Source of the DNA: Vulgatibacter incomptus
GTDB lineage: Bacteria > Myxococcota > Myxococcia > Myxococcales > Vulgatibacteraceae
Assembly (NCBI RefSeq): GCF_001263175.1
Contig: NZ_CP012332.1
Location: forward strand, 924,001-988,000
Direction of reading: 5' to 3'
DNA length: 64,000 nucleotides
Shown here: one piece after another, positions 18,031 to 26,798 of the stretch
How positions within the stretch are numbered: the first letter of the stretch is position 1
How the letters are laid out: each line of letters begins with the position of its first letter
The notes under the pieces: model-generated
The model's input: the letters and a program-made list of their open reading frames with translations, nothing else
Database searches by the model: none
What the model was told of the DNA's origin: nothing
Translations under genes and position numbers: made by a program

Positions 18031-19815
18031 CTATTCCTCCCCGCCGTCGCCGCGCTCGGCCTCGAGGTGGCGGAAGATCGTCCGAGGGTCGACGCCGAGC
18101 TCCCGCGCGGTCTTCGTGCGGTTGCCCCCGTTCCGCTCGAGGATCCGGTTGATGTACTCGCGCTGGAAGGCCTCTTTCGCCTCCGTGAGGGGCAGCACCG
18201 GCTCGGCGCTCCCTGTGTCCAGCTCGAGATCCTCGGGGGAGAGGAGAGCCCTGTCGGCGAGCACGACGGCCTTCTTGACCCGGTTCTCCAGCTCACGGAC
18301 GTTCCCCGGCCAGCCGTGGCGCTTCAGCGCGACCGCCGCCGCAGGCGAGAAGCCGCGGACCCGCGAGCCGAGCTCCTTCGTGAATCGGGAGAGGAAATAG
18401 CGGGCGAGGACCAGCACGTCGTCTCCGCGCTCGCGAAGGGGAGGCAGACCGAGGGAGACCACCGCCAGGCGGTAGTAGAGATCGTCACGGAAGGTGCCGC
18501 GACCGATCGCGGCCTGGACGTCCTGGTTGGTGGCGGCGATCACCCGGATGTCGACGGCCTCGGCGCGGTTTTCGCCGACCTTGGTCACCACCCGCTCCTG
18601 GAGCGCCCGCAGGATCTTCACCTGGAGGTGCGGCGGCATCTCGCCGATCTCGTCCAGGAAGAGCGTGCCCCCGTGTGCCGCCTGGAACTTGCCGATCCGG
18701 GTCTGGATGGCGCCTGTGAATGCACCTTTCACATGGCCGAAGAGGTCGCTCTCGAGGAGCTCGCCCGGGATGGCGCCGCAGTTGATCGCGACGAAGGGGC
18801 CGTCGCGGCGGGACGAGCGCCGGTGGATCTCCCGGGCGATCACCTCCTTGCCCGTGCCGGTCTCGCCGGTGATCAGGACCGAGACGTCCGCCGGCGCGAC
18901 CTTCTCGATCTTCCGGTAGATCTCGCGCATCGCGGTGCAGGCGCCGAGGATCTCGCCGTAGCGGCTGGTCTCCAGCTCCTTGCGCAGCGCTTCGTTGCCG
19001 GCGCGGAGCTCGTTGAGGAGGAGCGCGTTCCGGAGGAGGAGCGAGGCCTGGGCGGCGAAGATCTCCAGGAGCTCGAGGCTCTCCTCCCGGAAGAGATGGG
19101 CGACCCGATCGTTGCCCAGATAGAGGAGGCCGAAGAGCTCGCCCTTCTCCAGGAGGGGCGCGCACATCACGCTCGAGAGCTTGAGGTCCACCACGCTCTC
19201 GGCGGCGGCGAACTCGCGGTCGTGGAGCGCGTCCGAGACGATGAGCGCCCGCTTCTCCCGCACGACCTTGGCGACGATGGAGTCGGAGAGGCGCTCGATC
19301 GCGTGATCGATGGCCTTTCGCTCCAGGTTGCGAGCGACCTTCACCTGGAGTGAGTCCCCCTCGGCGAGGATCAGGAACCCTTTGTCCGCGCCGGTGATCT
19401 CGATCACCTCGTCCATCAGCCTCTCGAGGAGGTGATCGATGGGGTGGTTCGCCATCAGCGACGACGAGAAATCGTGGAGCTTTCGCAGCGCGTCCAAAGG
19501 CGCGAGCGACGGCTCGGCGCCGCTCGGCTTCGCCACCGCCGCGCCCAGGCGCAGCTCCGTTCCGCCGAGGGTGATCACGTCCTGGCCGGAGAGGCGGGCC
19601 TCGTTCCGCTTCTTTCCGTTGTGGAGGAAGGCCGCGTCGAGCGCCACTGCGTGGAGATCGTCGCCGTCGAGGCGCAGGTGGAGCGCGCTGGGCGCCACGG
19701 CGGCGTCGCCCACGACGATGTCGTTGTCCGTCGACCGGCCCACGGTGGTCAGCCGCTTGACCAGGGGGACGTGGCGGGTGGTTCCGTCGGAGAGGCGCAA
19801 ATGGAGCGAGGCCAT
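18031..19815 (-). CDS. FHA-GAF-AAA+ sigma-54-dependent transcriptional activator
   Basis: The protein is 594 aa. An FHA domain (about 1-95, with VGRSTDNDIVV) should read phosphothreonine. A GAF domain spans about 110-265. The AAA+ domain carries Walker A GETGTGKE (317-324), the sigma-54 contact loop GAFTGA (364-369) and Walker B GGTLFLDE (382-389). A Fis-type helix-turn-helix ends the protein (NRTKTARELGVDPRTIFRHL). It therefore activates sigma-54 promoters, with the FHA domain replacing the usual receiver domain. A Ser/Thr kinase is encoded two genes upstream in the same operon, which makes kinase-to-FHA control a reasonable inference. Target promoters are not visible here. Confidence 0.95.
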   Translation of the reverse strand: MASLHLRLSDGTTRHVPLVKRLTTVGRSTDNDIVVGDAAVAPSALHLRLDGDDLHAVALDAAFLHNGKKRNEARLSGQDVITLGGTELRLGAAVAKPSGAEPSLAPLDALRKLHDFSSSLMANHPIDHLLERLMDEVIEITGADKGFLILAEGDSLQVKVARNLERKAIDHAIERLSDSIVAKVVREKRALIVSDALHDREFAAAESVVDLKLSSVMCAPLLEKGELFGLLYLGNDRVAHLFREESLELLEIFAAQASLLLRNALLLNELRAGNEALRKELETSRYGEILGACTAMREIYRKIEKVAPADVSVLITGETGTGKEVIAREIHRRSSRRDGPFVAINCGAIPGELLESDLFGHVKGAFTGAIQTRIGKFQAAHGGTLFLDEIGEMPPHLQVKILRALQERVVTKVGENRAEAVDIRVIAATNQDVQAAIGRGTFRDDLYYRLAVVSLGLPPLRERGDDVLVLARYFLSRFTKELGSRVRGFSPAAAVALKRHGWPGNVRELENRVKKAVVLADRALLSPEDLELDTGSAEPVLPLTEAKEAFQREYINRILERNGGNRTKTARELGVDPRTIFRHLEAERGDGGEE

Positions 19816-19829
19816 CGTGTCGTCCTTCG

Positions 19830-20756
19830 TCAGAACTGCAGGGCCAGGCCCAGCGAGGCACCGTCGGGACCGGCTTCGAGGATCGGGACCGCCATGGGCG
19901 CCCGGGCGCCGGCACGGAGGTCCGGCGAGCCCGGCGAGCCCGGCGCGGAGCCGCGGCGCTCAGGCTCGAAGCGGCTCCAGGCGTCCGCGATCCCTGCGGC
20001 CCAGGAGAGGTAGAAGATCGCGGCGGAGGTCCACTTCACGGTGTCGAGAGTGCGGGCGAGGGGGAGGTCCCTGCGCGCCACCTTGCCGCCCGACGCGACG
20101 TTGTTGAGGGCGAGGAAGGTCGCGGCGCTGGTGGCCCCTGCGGCGAGCTGGATCGACCCGAGGATGTAGCCGGCGGTGGTGTCGCCGTTCTGGAACTGGC
20201 CGGCGCCGAAGGGCAGGAAGACCAGCGCGAGGTTGCGAGGCGCCGGCGTGAGCCCCGAGGCGCCGGACTCGCTGCCGGCCCGGGCCTGCGCGTCGAGGAA
20301 GCGGCGACGGGCCTCCTCTTCGGCTCGGCGCGCCTCCTTCGCGCGCCGCCGTTGTTCGCGGATCGGCGCCAGGTCCTCCTCGTGCTCGGTGCGCACCAGG
20401 TCGAAGAACGCCACCGCGGCCGGGGTCGTGAAGAAGGGATCCAGCCGGTACTCGGGCTCGATCGAGAGGAGCTGCAGGAAGAAGCGCTCCGCTTTCTCCT
20501 TACGGTCGGGAGCCTGGTCGTAGAACCACGCGAGGGCGACGATCCGGTTGGCGTCGACGAGCTGCTCGTCGCTGGCGAGGACGTTCCGATCGAGCAGGGA
20601 CGCAGCGAGATCCCGGGCCTGGGCGTAGTCTCCGTACTCGAATAAGTCCCTCGCGCGGCGCAGGTCGTCGTCGGCCGCGGCGAGGGCAGCAACCGGCGCC
20701 AGCGCGAGGAGCAGCGCAGGGAGGAGGCGTCGAAACCATCGGCCCCAGGCCTTCAA
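19830..20756 (-). CDS. Exported protein with TPR-like N-terminus and C-terminal membrane segments
   Basis: The protein is 308 aa. The start codon is TTG 20756, overlapping the kinase stop as TTGA. It has a signal sequence (ALLLALAPVAALA). A TPR-like helical domain follows (about 28-120), then a charged Arg/Glu-rich coiled coil (about 125-155). Hydrophobic segments come next (ALVFLPFGAGQFQNGD, GYILGSIQLAAGATSAATFLAL, SAAIFYLSWAAGIADAW). The combination resembles uncharacterised myxobacterial envelope proteins. It lies between the kinase and the FHA activator and may belong to the same signalling unit; function unknown. Confidence 0.75.
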   Translation of the reverse strand: MKAWGRWFRRLLPALLLALAPVAALAAADDDLRRARDLFEYGDYAQARDLAASLLDRNVLASDEQLVDANRIVALAWFYDQAPDRKEKAERFFLQLLSIEPEYRLDPFFTTPAAVAFFDLVRTEHEEDLAPIREQRRRAKEARRAEEEARRRFLDAQARAGSESGASGLTPAPRNLALVFLPFGAGQFQNGDTTAGYILGSIQLAAGATSAATFLALNNVASGGKVARRDLPLARTLDTVKWTSAAIFYLSWAAGIADAWSRFEPERRGSAPGSPGSPDLRAGARAPMAVPILEAGPDGASLGLALQF

Positions 20757-22762
20757 CGATCGCCTCCCGCAGGAGGCAGCGCGAAGCGCAGCGGCGCGGA
20801 GCGGGCGTGCTCGCCGGCCCGCACGGTGGCCTCGCCGCGAAGGGAGCCGGCGATCCCCGAGCCGCTCGGCGGGAAGAGCTCGAAGCGGATGGACTTCACG
20901 TAGCGCTCCTGCCCGGCGTCGTTCCGGGAGAAGGCCACCGCGACCCCTCCTCGCCGATTCACGTCGGCAACCGTACCCTTGTAGGTCCCGTCGAGCCAGA
21001 CCTCAGCGTCGGGGAGGTCGGAATCGATCGTGAACCAGCCGCTCTCGAGGGGCGCGAGGACGATGCTCCGCTGGACCGGCTCGGCTCCTTCGGCGATCTC
21101 GAGGGTCTCCTCCCAGGCTTCGCAGCAGCCGGAGTGGGTGAGGGAGAGGGTGTGGTGGCCGGCGGAGAGCTCACCGGACCAGGAGGGAGCCACCGTGTCG
21201 ACGGCGGCGCCGTCGATGGAGAGGGTCGCGCCCTGCGGCACCCACCGAAGCTGGACCATTCGCTTGGACCGAGTCGGCCGCTCGTTGGCTTCCGGCGCTG
21301 CGGCCCGGGCTGAATCCCGGTTGCGTCCGGGTGCCGTCTCGGGGGAGGCCTTCGCCTCGCGGTCGAGGCCTGCCGGGGCCCCTTCCCCTGGCTCGGCTCG
21401 AGCGCCCCGGTCCGACACGGGGCGATCGGACACGGGTCGGTCGGACGCGGGTCGATCGGGCGTGGCAGGCGACGTCGGCCCCGCTGAGGCCTCCGGGCGC
21501 GGCGCCGTCGGGTCGGCTTCCGCGCTCGTGCGTTCTCGGGGGAGGCTGCCGGGCGATTCGCTCGGGCGGTCCCGCGGAGGGTCCTCGGACGGTGGAGCAA
21601 CGCCCGACGGAGCCTCGGGGCGGTTCATCCAACTCCAGAGCCCGAATCCGCCCCCGGCGACCAGGACCGCGGAGCCCAGCACGATGGCGCCTTTCGCGAG
21701 CCGCCGCCGGAGCATCCGGCCCCGTCCCATCCGCTCGAGAAGCGCCTTCGCTCGCTCGTTTCCGGGATCGAGGGCGAGCACGCGATCGAGGACGGCCACC
21801 GCGCGGGCAGGGCGCCTCGCCGCCATCGCCGCGTGGCCCTCGGCGAGGAGCTTCGCCAGCAGCCGGAGACGGAGCGCCTCGCGGAAACCCTGCGGATCCC
21901 CGAAGAAGGCCCGGAGCTCCGCGTCTCCGGCGGAGAGGCCGCTCGCCGCCAGGACCTCGAGGAGCGCGGCCCGAAGCGCCCCCATGCTCGCGTAGCGCGT
22001 GTCCGGCTCGCGCCGGAGGCACGTGGCGATCACCTCGGCGAGCTCGTCCGAGCAGGCGGGAGCGGCGAGGCGGGGATCGGGATAGTCGGCCTCGAGGATC
22101 CGCCGCAGGGTCTGGGTGGTGTTGTTCCCCTCGAAGGCCATCCGGCCGGTGACCATCCAGTAGAGGATCGTCCCCAGGGAGAAGAGGTCGGCCGCGACCC
22201 CGATCTCGCCGCCCTCGATGACCTCCGGAGCCATGTGGAGCGGCGAGCCGACGAGCGCGCCCGTCATGGTCATCCGCTCGTCCTTGCCGATCATCCGGGC
22301 GATGCCGAAGTCCATCAGCTTCAGCTCGCCGTCGTCGCCGACCATCACGTTTTCGGGCTTGAGATCGCGATGGATCACGCCGGCGGCGTGGGCGTGCTCG
22401 AGGGCCTCGGCCAGCCTCTCGGCCAGCAGGGCGCCGACCTCGGGGAGCCCGATGCCGATCTCCTGGGCGAAGGCGAGGAGGGTGCGTCCCTTCACGTACT
22501 CCGTGACGATGAAGCTCTCCGCCGCGTCGTCGCCGGAGAAGTCGAAGATCTCGACGATGTTCGGGTGGCGCAGCCGCGCAACGGCCCGCGCTTCACGAGA
22601 GAACCGGCGCCGGCTCTCCTCGCGGCCGGCGAGGTGCGGGTGCATCACCTTGACCGCGACGTCGCGCTCGAGGGCGGCGTCGTGGGCCTTGTAGACCACG
22701 GCCATGCCGCCGCTTCCGATCTCCTCGAGGAGCCGGTATCGATCGAGCTGGCGCCCGATCAC
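20753..22762 (-). CDS. pkn4: Membrane Ser/Thr protein kinase with PEGA-type sensor (Pkn4-like)
   Basis: The protein is 669 aa from GTG 22762, overlapping the pfk stop as GTGA. The Hanks-type kinase is complete: GSGGMAVVYKA, Lys38, HRDLKPEN (131-138), DFG (151-153) and APE (178-180). After a helical segment comes one transmembrane helix (about 356-378), a Pro/Ser/Asp-rich linker with RPVSD repeats, and an extracytoplasmic part with PEGA-like beta repeats. In Myxococcus xanthus, Pkn4 is encoded next to pfk and phosphorylates and activates phosphofructokinase. The overlap here supports the same pairing. Orthology is inferred from context and architecture, so the symbol is tentative. Confidence 0.88.
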   Translation of the reverse strand: MIGRQLDRYRLLEEIGSGGMAVVYKAHDAALERDVAVKVMHPHLAGREESRRRFSREARAVARLRHPNIVEIFDFSGDDAAESFIVTEYVKGRTLLAFAQEIGIGLPEVGALLAERLAEALEHAHAAGVIHRDLKPENVMVGDDGELKLMDFGIARMIGKDERMTMTGALVGSPLHMAPEVIEGGEIGVAADLFSLGTILYWMVTGRMAFEGNNTTQTLRRILEADYPDPRLAAPACSDELAEVIATCLRREPDTRYASMGALRAALLEVLAASGLSAGDAELRAFFGDPQGFREALRLRLLAKLLAEGHAAMAARRPARAVAVLDRVLALDPGNERAKALLERMGRGRMLRRRLAKGAIVLGSAVLVAGGGFGLWSWMNRPEAPSGVAPPSEDPPRDRPSESPGSLPRERTSAEADPTAPRPEASAGPTSPATPDRPASDRPVSDRPVSDRGARAEPGEGAPAGLDREAKASPETAPGRNRDSARAAAPEANERPTRSKRMVQLRWVPQGATLSIDGAAVDTVAPSWSGELSAGHHTLSLTHSGCCEAWEETLEIAEGAEPVQRSIVLAPLESGWFTIDSDLPDAEVWLDGTYKGTVADVNRRGGVAVAFSRNDAGQERYVKSIRFELFPPSGSGIAGSLRGEATVRAGEHARSAPLRFALPPAGGDR
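21411..21458 (-). repeat. 15-bp tandem repeat coding for RPVSD units
   Basis: Three imperfect 15-bp copies within the kinase gene give the periplasmic linker its DRPxS periodicity. Likely slippage-prone linker DNA. Confidence 0.6.
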
Positions 22763-23868
22763 CGCCCCTCCGCCTCGTCGCCGAAGGTGAGGCCGAGCTG
22801 CCGGCCGAAGCGGACGAGCTCTCCGTCCGCGTCCACGAGGCGGGTCTTCGAGGCGTGCGACAGCGGCACCGCCTCGATCTCGCTCCCCTTCAGCGCCACC
22901 ATGTGATCGAAGACGCCATCCTCCACGAGCTCCACGGCGCGGCAGCCGAACCTCGAGCCGAGGAGGCGATCGTACGCGGTGGGAGTCCCGCCCCGGGCCA
23001 GGTGCCCGAGGACCGTCACCCGGATCTCGTGCTCGGTGATCCGCTCGGCCAGGAGGTCCGCCGCCACGCGGCCGGCGCCGCCCAGGCGGACCACGCCCCG
23101 GCCCGGAGTGGCCGTCTCCGATTCCGCCACGGAGGGCGCGCCTCCCTTCGGCGCGGCCCCCTCGGCGACGACGATGATCGAGAAGCTCTGGCCGGCCTTG
23201 GCCCGCTCGCGGACCATGCGCACCAGCGGCTCGACCTCGTAGGGGATCTCCGGGATCAGCACCGCGTTGGCGCCGCCGGCGATGGCGGCGTGGAGCGCGA
23301 GGTGGCCGGCGGTCCGGCCCATCACCTCGAGGAGCATCACGCGGTCGTGGGACTCGGCCGTGGTGTGGAGCCTGCCCACTGCCTCGGTGGCGGTGGAGCG
23401 GGCGGTGTCGAAGCCGAAGGTGACGTCGGTGTCGGAGAGGTCGTTGTCGATGGTCTTGGGGCAGCCGACCACCGGGAGCCCCTTCTTGGCGAGGCCGTGG
23501 GCGATCTGCAGGGTCCCGTCGCCGCCGATGCAGATCAGCGCGTCGAAGCCGAGTCGGCGCAGCCGCTCGATCACCTCGTCGGAGCGATCCTCCTCCACCC
23601 ACGAGTCGCCGTTCCGGCGCGGGTAGCGGAAGGGGTTCGCCTTGTTCGAGGTCCCGAGGATCGTTCCGCCGCGATCGAGGATCCCCCGCACCTCGTCGAA
23701 GCCGAGCGGGATCGGCGGGATCGGCTCGACCACGCCGAAGAAGCCGTCCTCGAAGCCGAAGACCTCCCACCCACGTCCGACGGCGCTCTTGACCACCGCG
23801 CGGATCACCGCGTTGAGCCCCGGGCAGTCCCCGCCGCCGGTCAGCACCCCGATTCGCTTCGTCGACAT
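22759..23868 (-). CDS. pfkA: ATP-type 6-phosphofructokinase
   Basis: The protein is 369 aa from ATG 23868 (an in-frame GTG at 23874 is possible). It phosphorylates fructose-6-phosphate to fructose-1,6-bisphosphate. Motifs are GGGDCPGLNAVIRAV, GGDGT (Gly at the position where pyrophosphate enzymes have Asp, arguing for ATP), PKTIDND and LEVMGRTAGHLAL. The Lys in PKTIDND is shared with the longer group III enzymes. It is the first gene of a six-gene operon and overlaps the kinase gene by 4 nt, as expected for the Pfk-Pkn4 pair. Its control by phosphorylation is inferred from M. xanthus. Confidence 0.93.
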   Translation of the reverse strand: MSTKRIGVLTGGGDCPGLNAVIRAVVKSAVGRGWEVFGFEDGFFGVVEPIPPIPLGFDEVRGILDRGGTILGTSNKANPFRYPRRNGDSWVEEDRSDEVIERLRRLGFDALICIGGDGTLQIAHGLAKKGLPVVGCPKTIDNDLSDTDVTFGFDTARSTATEAVGRLHTTAESHDRVMLLEVMGRTAGHLALHAAIAGGANAVLIPEIPYEVEPLVRMVRERAKAGQSFSIIVVAEGAAPKGGAPSVAESETATPGRGVVRLGGAGRVAADLLAERITEHEIRVTVLGHLARGGTPTAYDRLLGSRFGCRAVELVEDGVFDHMVALKGSEIEAVPLSHASKTRLVDADGELVRFGRQLGLTFGDEAEGR

Positions 23869-23944
23869 GGCCACGATCCCGAGCCGAAGACCCGCGCAAG
23901 GGCCGGCACCACACCCCTCGAAACCAAAGCCGGCCGAATCCGCG

Positions 23945-23973
23945 CGATTCTAGGCGCGTGAAGGTGGACGGGC
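23945..23973 (-). promoter_or_regulatory. Promoter of the pfk operon
   Basis: TTGCCC (23973-23968), a 17-nt spacer and TAGAAT (23950-23945). Transcription would start near 23938, leaving a leader of about 70 nt. Confidence 0.6.
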
Positions 23974-24056
23974 AACGCCAACGTGCCAGGTCTCGGCACG
24001 ACGGGACCGCTCCTCGGTCTCGTCCGTCGCGGACGCTTACGGCATGGAAAGGCCTC

Positions 24057-24065
24057 TGCTATACC
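24057..24065 (+). promoter_or_regulatory. Extended -10 element of polA
   Basis: TGC-TATACC ends 6 nt before the ATG; a poor -35 (TTACGG, 24037-24042) lies 17 nt upstream. With no Shine-Dalgarno, the start site should fall on the start codon. Confidence 0.5.
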
Positions 24066-24071
24066 CTCCGA

Positions 24072-26798
24072 ATGTCGACCGAGCGCCAGACCCTCACCCT
24101 GATCGACGGATCCGCCTACATCTTCCGCGCGTACCACGCGATCCGCTCCGAGCTGACAACGTCGAAGGGCCTGCCGACCCGCGCGGTCTTCGGCTTCGCG
24201 CGGATGATGCTCAAGTCGCTGCGCGAGGCGTCGCCCACCCACGTGGCCGTAGTCTGGGACAAGGATGGCCGCGCGCTGCGCCAGAAGATCGACCCCGAGT
24301 ACAAGGCCCACCGCCCCTCGACGCCCGAGGATCTGAAGGTCCAGTTCCCCTACATCCGGCAGGTGGTCGACGCCCTCGCGGTCCCCAGCGTGGAGAAGGA
24401 AGGCTGGGAGGCCGACGACCTGATCGCCACGCTGTCGAAGGAAGCGGTGGCGGCGGGCTTCGACGTGGTGATCGTCACCGGCGACAAGGACTTCTCCCAG
24501 ATCGTGGGCCCCCACGTGCGGCTCTACGACGGGATGATGGACAAGTGGACCGGCCCGGCGGAGGTCGAGGCGAAGTGGGGGGTGCCTCCCGAGCGGTTCC
24601 TCGAGCTCCAGGCCCTCCTCGGCGACTCGGTGGACAACATCCCCGGGATCCCGGGCGTCGGCGAAAAGACGGCGGCAGAGCTGGTGGCGCGGTTCGGCGA
24701 CGCGCAGAGCGTGATCGCGGCCTGCGAGCGCGGCGAGGTGTCGAAGAAGAAGGTCGCTGCCTCCATCGTGGAGGGGCGCGAGCGGATCGCCACGAACCGG
24801 GAGCTCGCGAGGCTGCGGGACGACGTCGAGCTGCCGATGACCCCGGCGGAGCTCGTCAGGCGGCAGCCCGATCCCGCCGCCGTCCAGCAGCTCTTCCGGG
24901 AGCTCGAGTTCTTCGCCCTCCTGCGGGAGCTGCCGGGCCTGCTCGCCGAGCTGCCTCCGGGAGAGGCCGCCGCCGTAGCACCCACGGTGATGGCCGCCCC
25001 GACTTTCGAGCCGCCTCCCACGCTCCTGGTGACGGATTCGGACGCGCTCGCCTCGCTGGTCGCGCGGATCCGGGAGGCGGAGAGCGTCGGGCTCCGGGCG
25101 GCGGCGCCGGACGAAGCCGTCCACGACGGGGCCTTCGCCGGACTCGCCGTGGCGATCCCTGGCGGTCCCAGCGCGTATCTCCCGCTGGCGCATCGGGGGA
25201 TCTTCGCAGGGCCGCAGCTTCCCCGCGACGTGGTCCTGCGCGCGATCGGCGACGCCCTCGCCGGAAAGCGGTGGACCGGCACCGAGACCGGCCGCGACCT
25301 GGCGCTCCTCCTTGGCACGGGCCTCACCGTCGATGGACCCGCGGGTGACGCCGCGATCGCCTCCTATCTGCTGAACCCGGCGCGTCGCACCTTCGCGGTG
25401 ACGGATCTCAGCAGGGAGAAGCTGGGCTTCGACCTCGCAGAGCCCGCGTCGTTCGTCGGAACGGGGAAAGACCGCAAGGCCTTCGCCGACCTCGAGCCCG
25501 CGGTGGTCGGTCAGTGGATGGGCGCCGCCGCGGCGTGTGCCATCGAGATCGAGGCGGCCCTGGCGAAGGAGCTCGGCCCCCTCGAGACGATCTACCGCGA
25601 GCTGGAGCTGCCGCTGGTGCCGATCCTCGCCCGGATGGAGGCCGCTGGGGTGCGGCTCGACATCGAGCTGCTCCGGTCGCTGGACCGCGAGCTCGAGGGC
25701 ATGCTCGCGAAGCGGCTCGCCGAGTGCTTCGCGGCGGCAGGCCACGAGTTCAACGTCGCCTCGCCCAAGCAGCTCGCCCAGGTCCTCTTCGAGGAGCTGA
25801 AGCTGCCGGTGCAGAAGCGGACCAAGACGGGGCCGTCCACCGATCACGAGGTGCTCGAGAAGCTCTCCGAGCAGCACCCGCTCCCGGGCCTGATCCTCGA
25901 GCACCGCTCGCTCGCCAAGCTCAAGGGCACCTACGTGGAGGCGCTGCCGCGGTTGGTCGGGCGCGACGGGCGCCTCCACACCACCTTCGATCAGACGAAC
26001 ACGGCCACCGGGCGGCTCGCCTCCCTCGAGCCGAACCTGATGAACATCCCGATCCGCACCGAGCTCGGGAAGCGGATCCGCGAGGCCTTCGTCGCAGACG
26101 AGGGCTCCGCGCTGATCTCTGCGGACTACTCGCAGATCGAGCTGCGGATTCTCGCCCACGTCACCGGGGATCCGGGCCTGGTGGAGGCGCTGCGGGCCGG
26201 GGCGGACGTCCACCGCCGCACGGCCGCCGAGGTCTTCGGCGTGGACGAGGGCGCGGTCACGTCCGATCAGCGCCGGATCGCGAAGATGATCAACTACGCG
26301 GTGGCCTACGGCCTCTCCGCGTTCGGCCTCTCCACCCGGCTGGACATCCCGCCCGGCGAGGCCTCGGCGATCATCCAGCGCTACTTCGAGAAATACGCCG
26401 GCGTGAAGGCGTGGATCGATCGGATCGTCGCCGAGGCGAAGGTCAACGGCTTCGTCTCCACGCTGGACGGCCGGCGCCGCTTCCTGCCCGACCTCCAGTC
26501 GCGAAACCCGGCGCTGCGGCAGGCGGCGGAGCGCGCGGCGATCAACATGCCGATCCAGGGCACCGCCGCAGACATCATCAAGCGCGCGATGATCGTGCTG
26601 GACGCCGAGCTGCGACGCTCGTCGGGCGGGGCGCGGCTCCTGCTGCAGGTGCACGACGAGCTCGTGCTCGAGGTGCCCGAAGCGGAGGTCGCGGACGTGA
26701 GCGAGCTAGTCCGCCGGACGATGGAGGGCGCCGCCTCCCTCGCCGTGCCCCTCGTCGTCGACGTCTCCCACGGCCCGAACTGGGCCGCCGCTCACTGA
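24072..26798 (+). CDS. polA: DNA polymerase I
   Basis: The protein is 908 aa from ATG 24072. The N-terminal 5'-nuclease has IDGSAYIFRAYHAI, GWEADDLIAT, TGDKDFSQ and GDSVDNIPGIPGVGEKTA. The C-terminal polymerase has motif A SADYSQIELRILAH, motif B RRIAKMINYAVAYGLSAFG and motif C LQVHDELVLEV. The middle 3'-5' exonuclease-like domain has lost the acidic residues of the FDTET motif (here LRAAA), so proofreading is probably absent, as in Taq polymerase. Its role is Okazaki-fragment maturation and repair. The last 93 nt overlap a convergent protease gene. Confidence 0.97.
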   Translation: MSTERQTLTLIDGSAYIFRAYHAIRSELTTSKGLPTRAVFGFARMMLKSLREASPTHVAVVWDKDGRALRQKIDPEYKAHRPSTPEDLKVQFPYIRQVVDALAVPSVEKEGWEADDLIATLSKEAVAAGFDVVIVTGDKDFSQIVGPHVRLYDGMMDKWTGPAEVEAKWGVPPERFLELQALLGDSVDNIPGIPGVGEKTAAELVARFGDAQSVIAACERGEVSKKKVAASIVEGRERIATNRELARLRDDVELPMTPAELVRRQPDPAAVQQLFRELEFFALLRELPGLLAELPPGEAAAVAPTVMAAPTFEPPPTLLVTDSDALASLVARIREAESVGLRAAAPDEAVHDGAFAGLAVAIPGGPSAYLPLAHRGIFAGPQLPRDVVLRAIGDALAGKRWTGTETGRDLALLLGTGLTVDGPAGDAAIASYLLNPARRTFAVTDLSREKLGFDLAEPASFVGTGKDRKAFADLEPAVVGQWMGAAAACAIEIEAALAKELGPLETIYRELELPLVPILARMEAAGVRLDIELLRSLDRELEGMLAKRLAECFAAAGHEFNVASPKQLAQVLFEELKLPVQKRTKTGPSTDHEVLEKLSEQHPLPGLILEHRSLAKLKGTYVEALPRLVGRDGRLHTTFDQTNTATGRLASLEPNLMNIPIRTELGKRIREAFVADEGSALISADYSQIELRILAHVTGDPGLVEALRAGADVHRRTAAEVFGVDEGAVTSDQRRIAKMINYAVAYGLSAFGLSTRLDIPPGEASAIIQRYFEKYAGVKAWIDRIVAEAKVNGFVSTLDGRRRFLPDLQSRNPALRQAAERAAINMPIQGTAADIIKRAMIVLDAELRRSSGGARLLLQVHDELVLEVPEAEVADVSELVRRTMEGAASLAVPLVVDVSHGPNWAAAH

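Noticed and set aside
23841-26654. Open frame of 937 codons antisense to polA
   Set aside because: It mirrors polA on the other strand. Its product is a low-complexity run of Leu/Arg/Glu/Gly without motifs, as high-GC genes often produce in the antisense frame.
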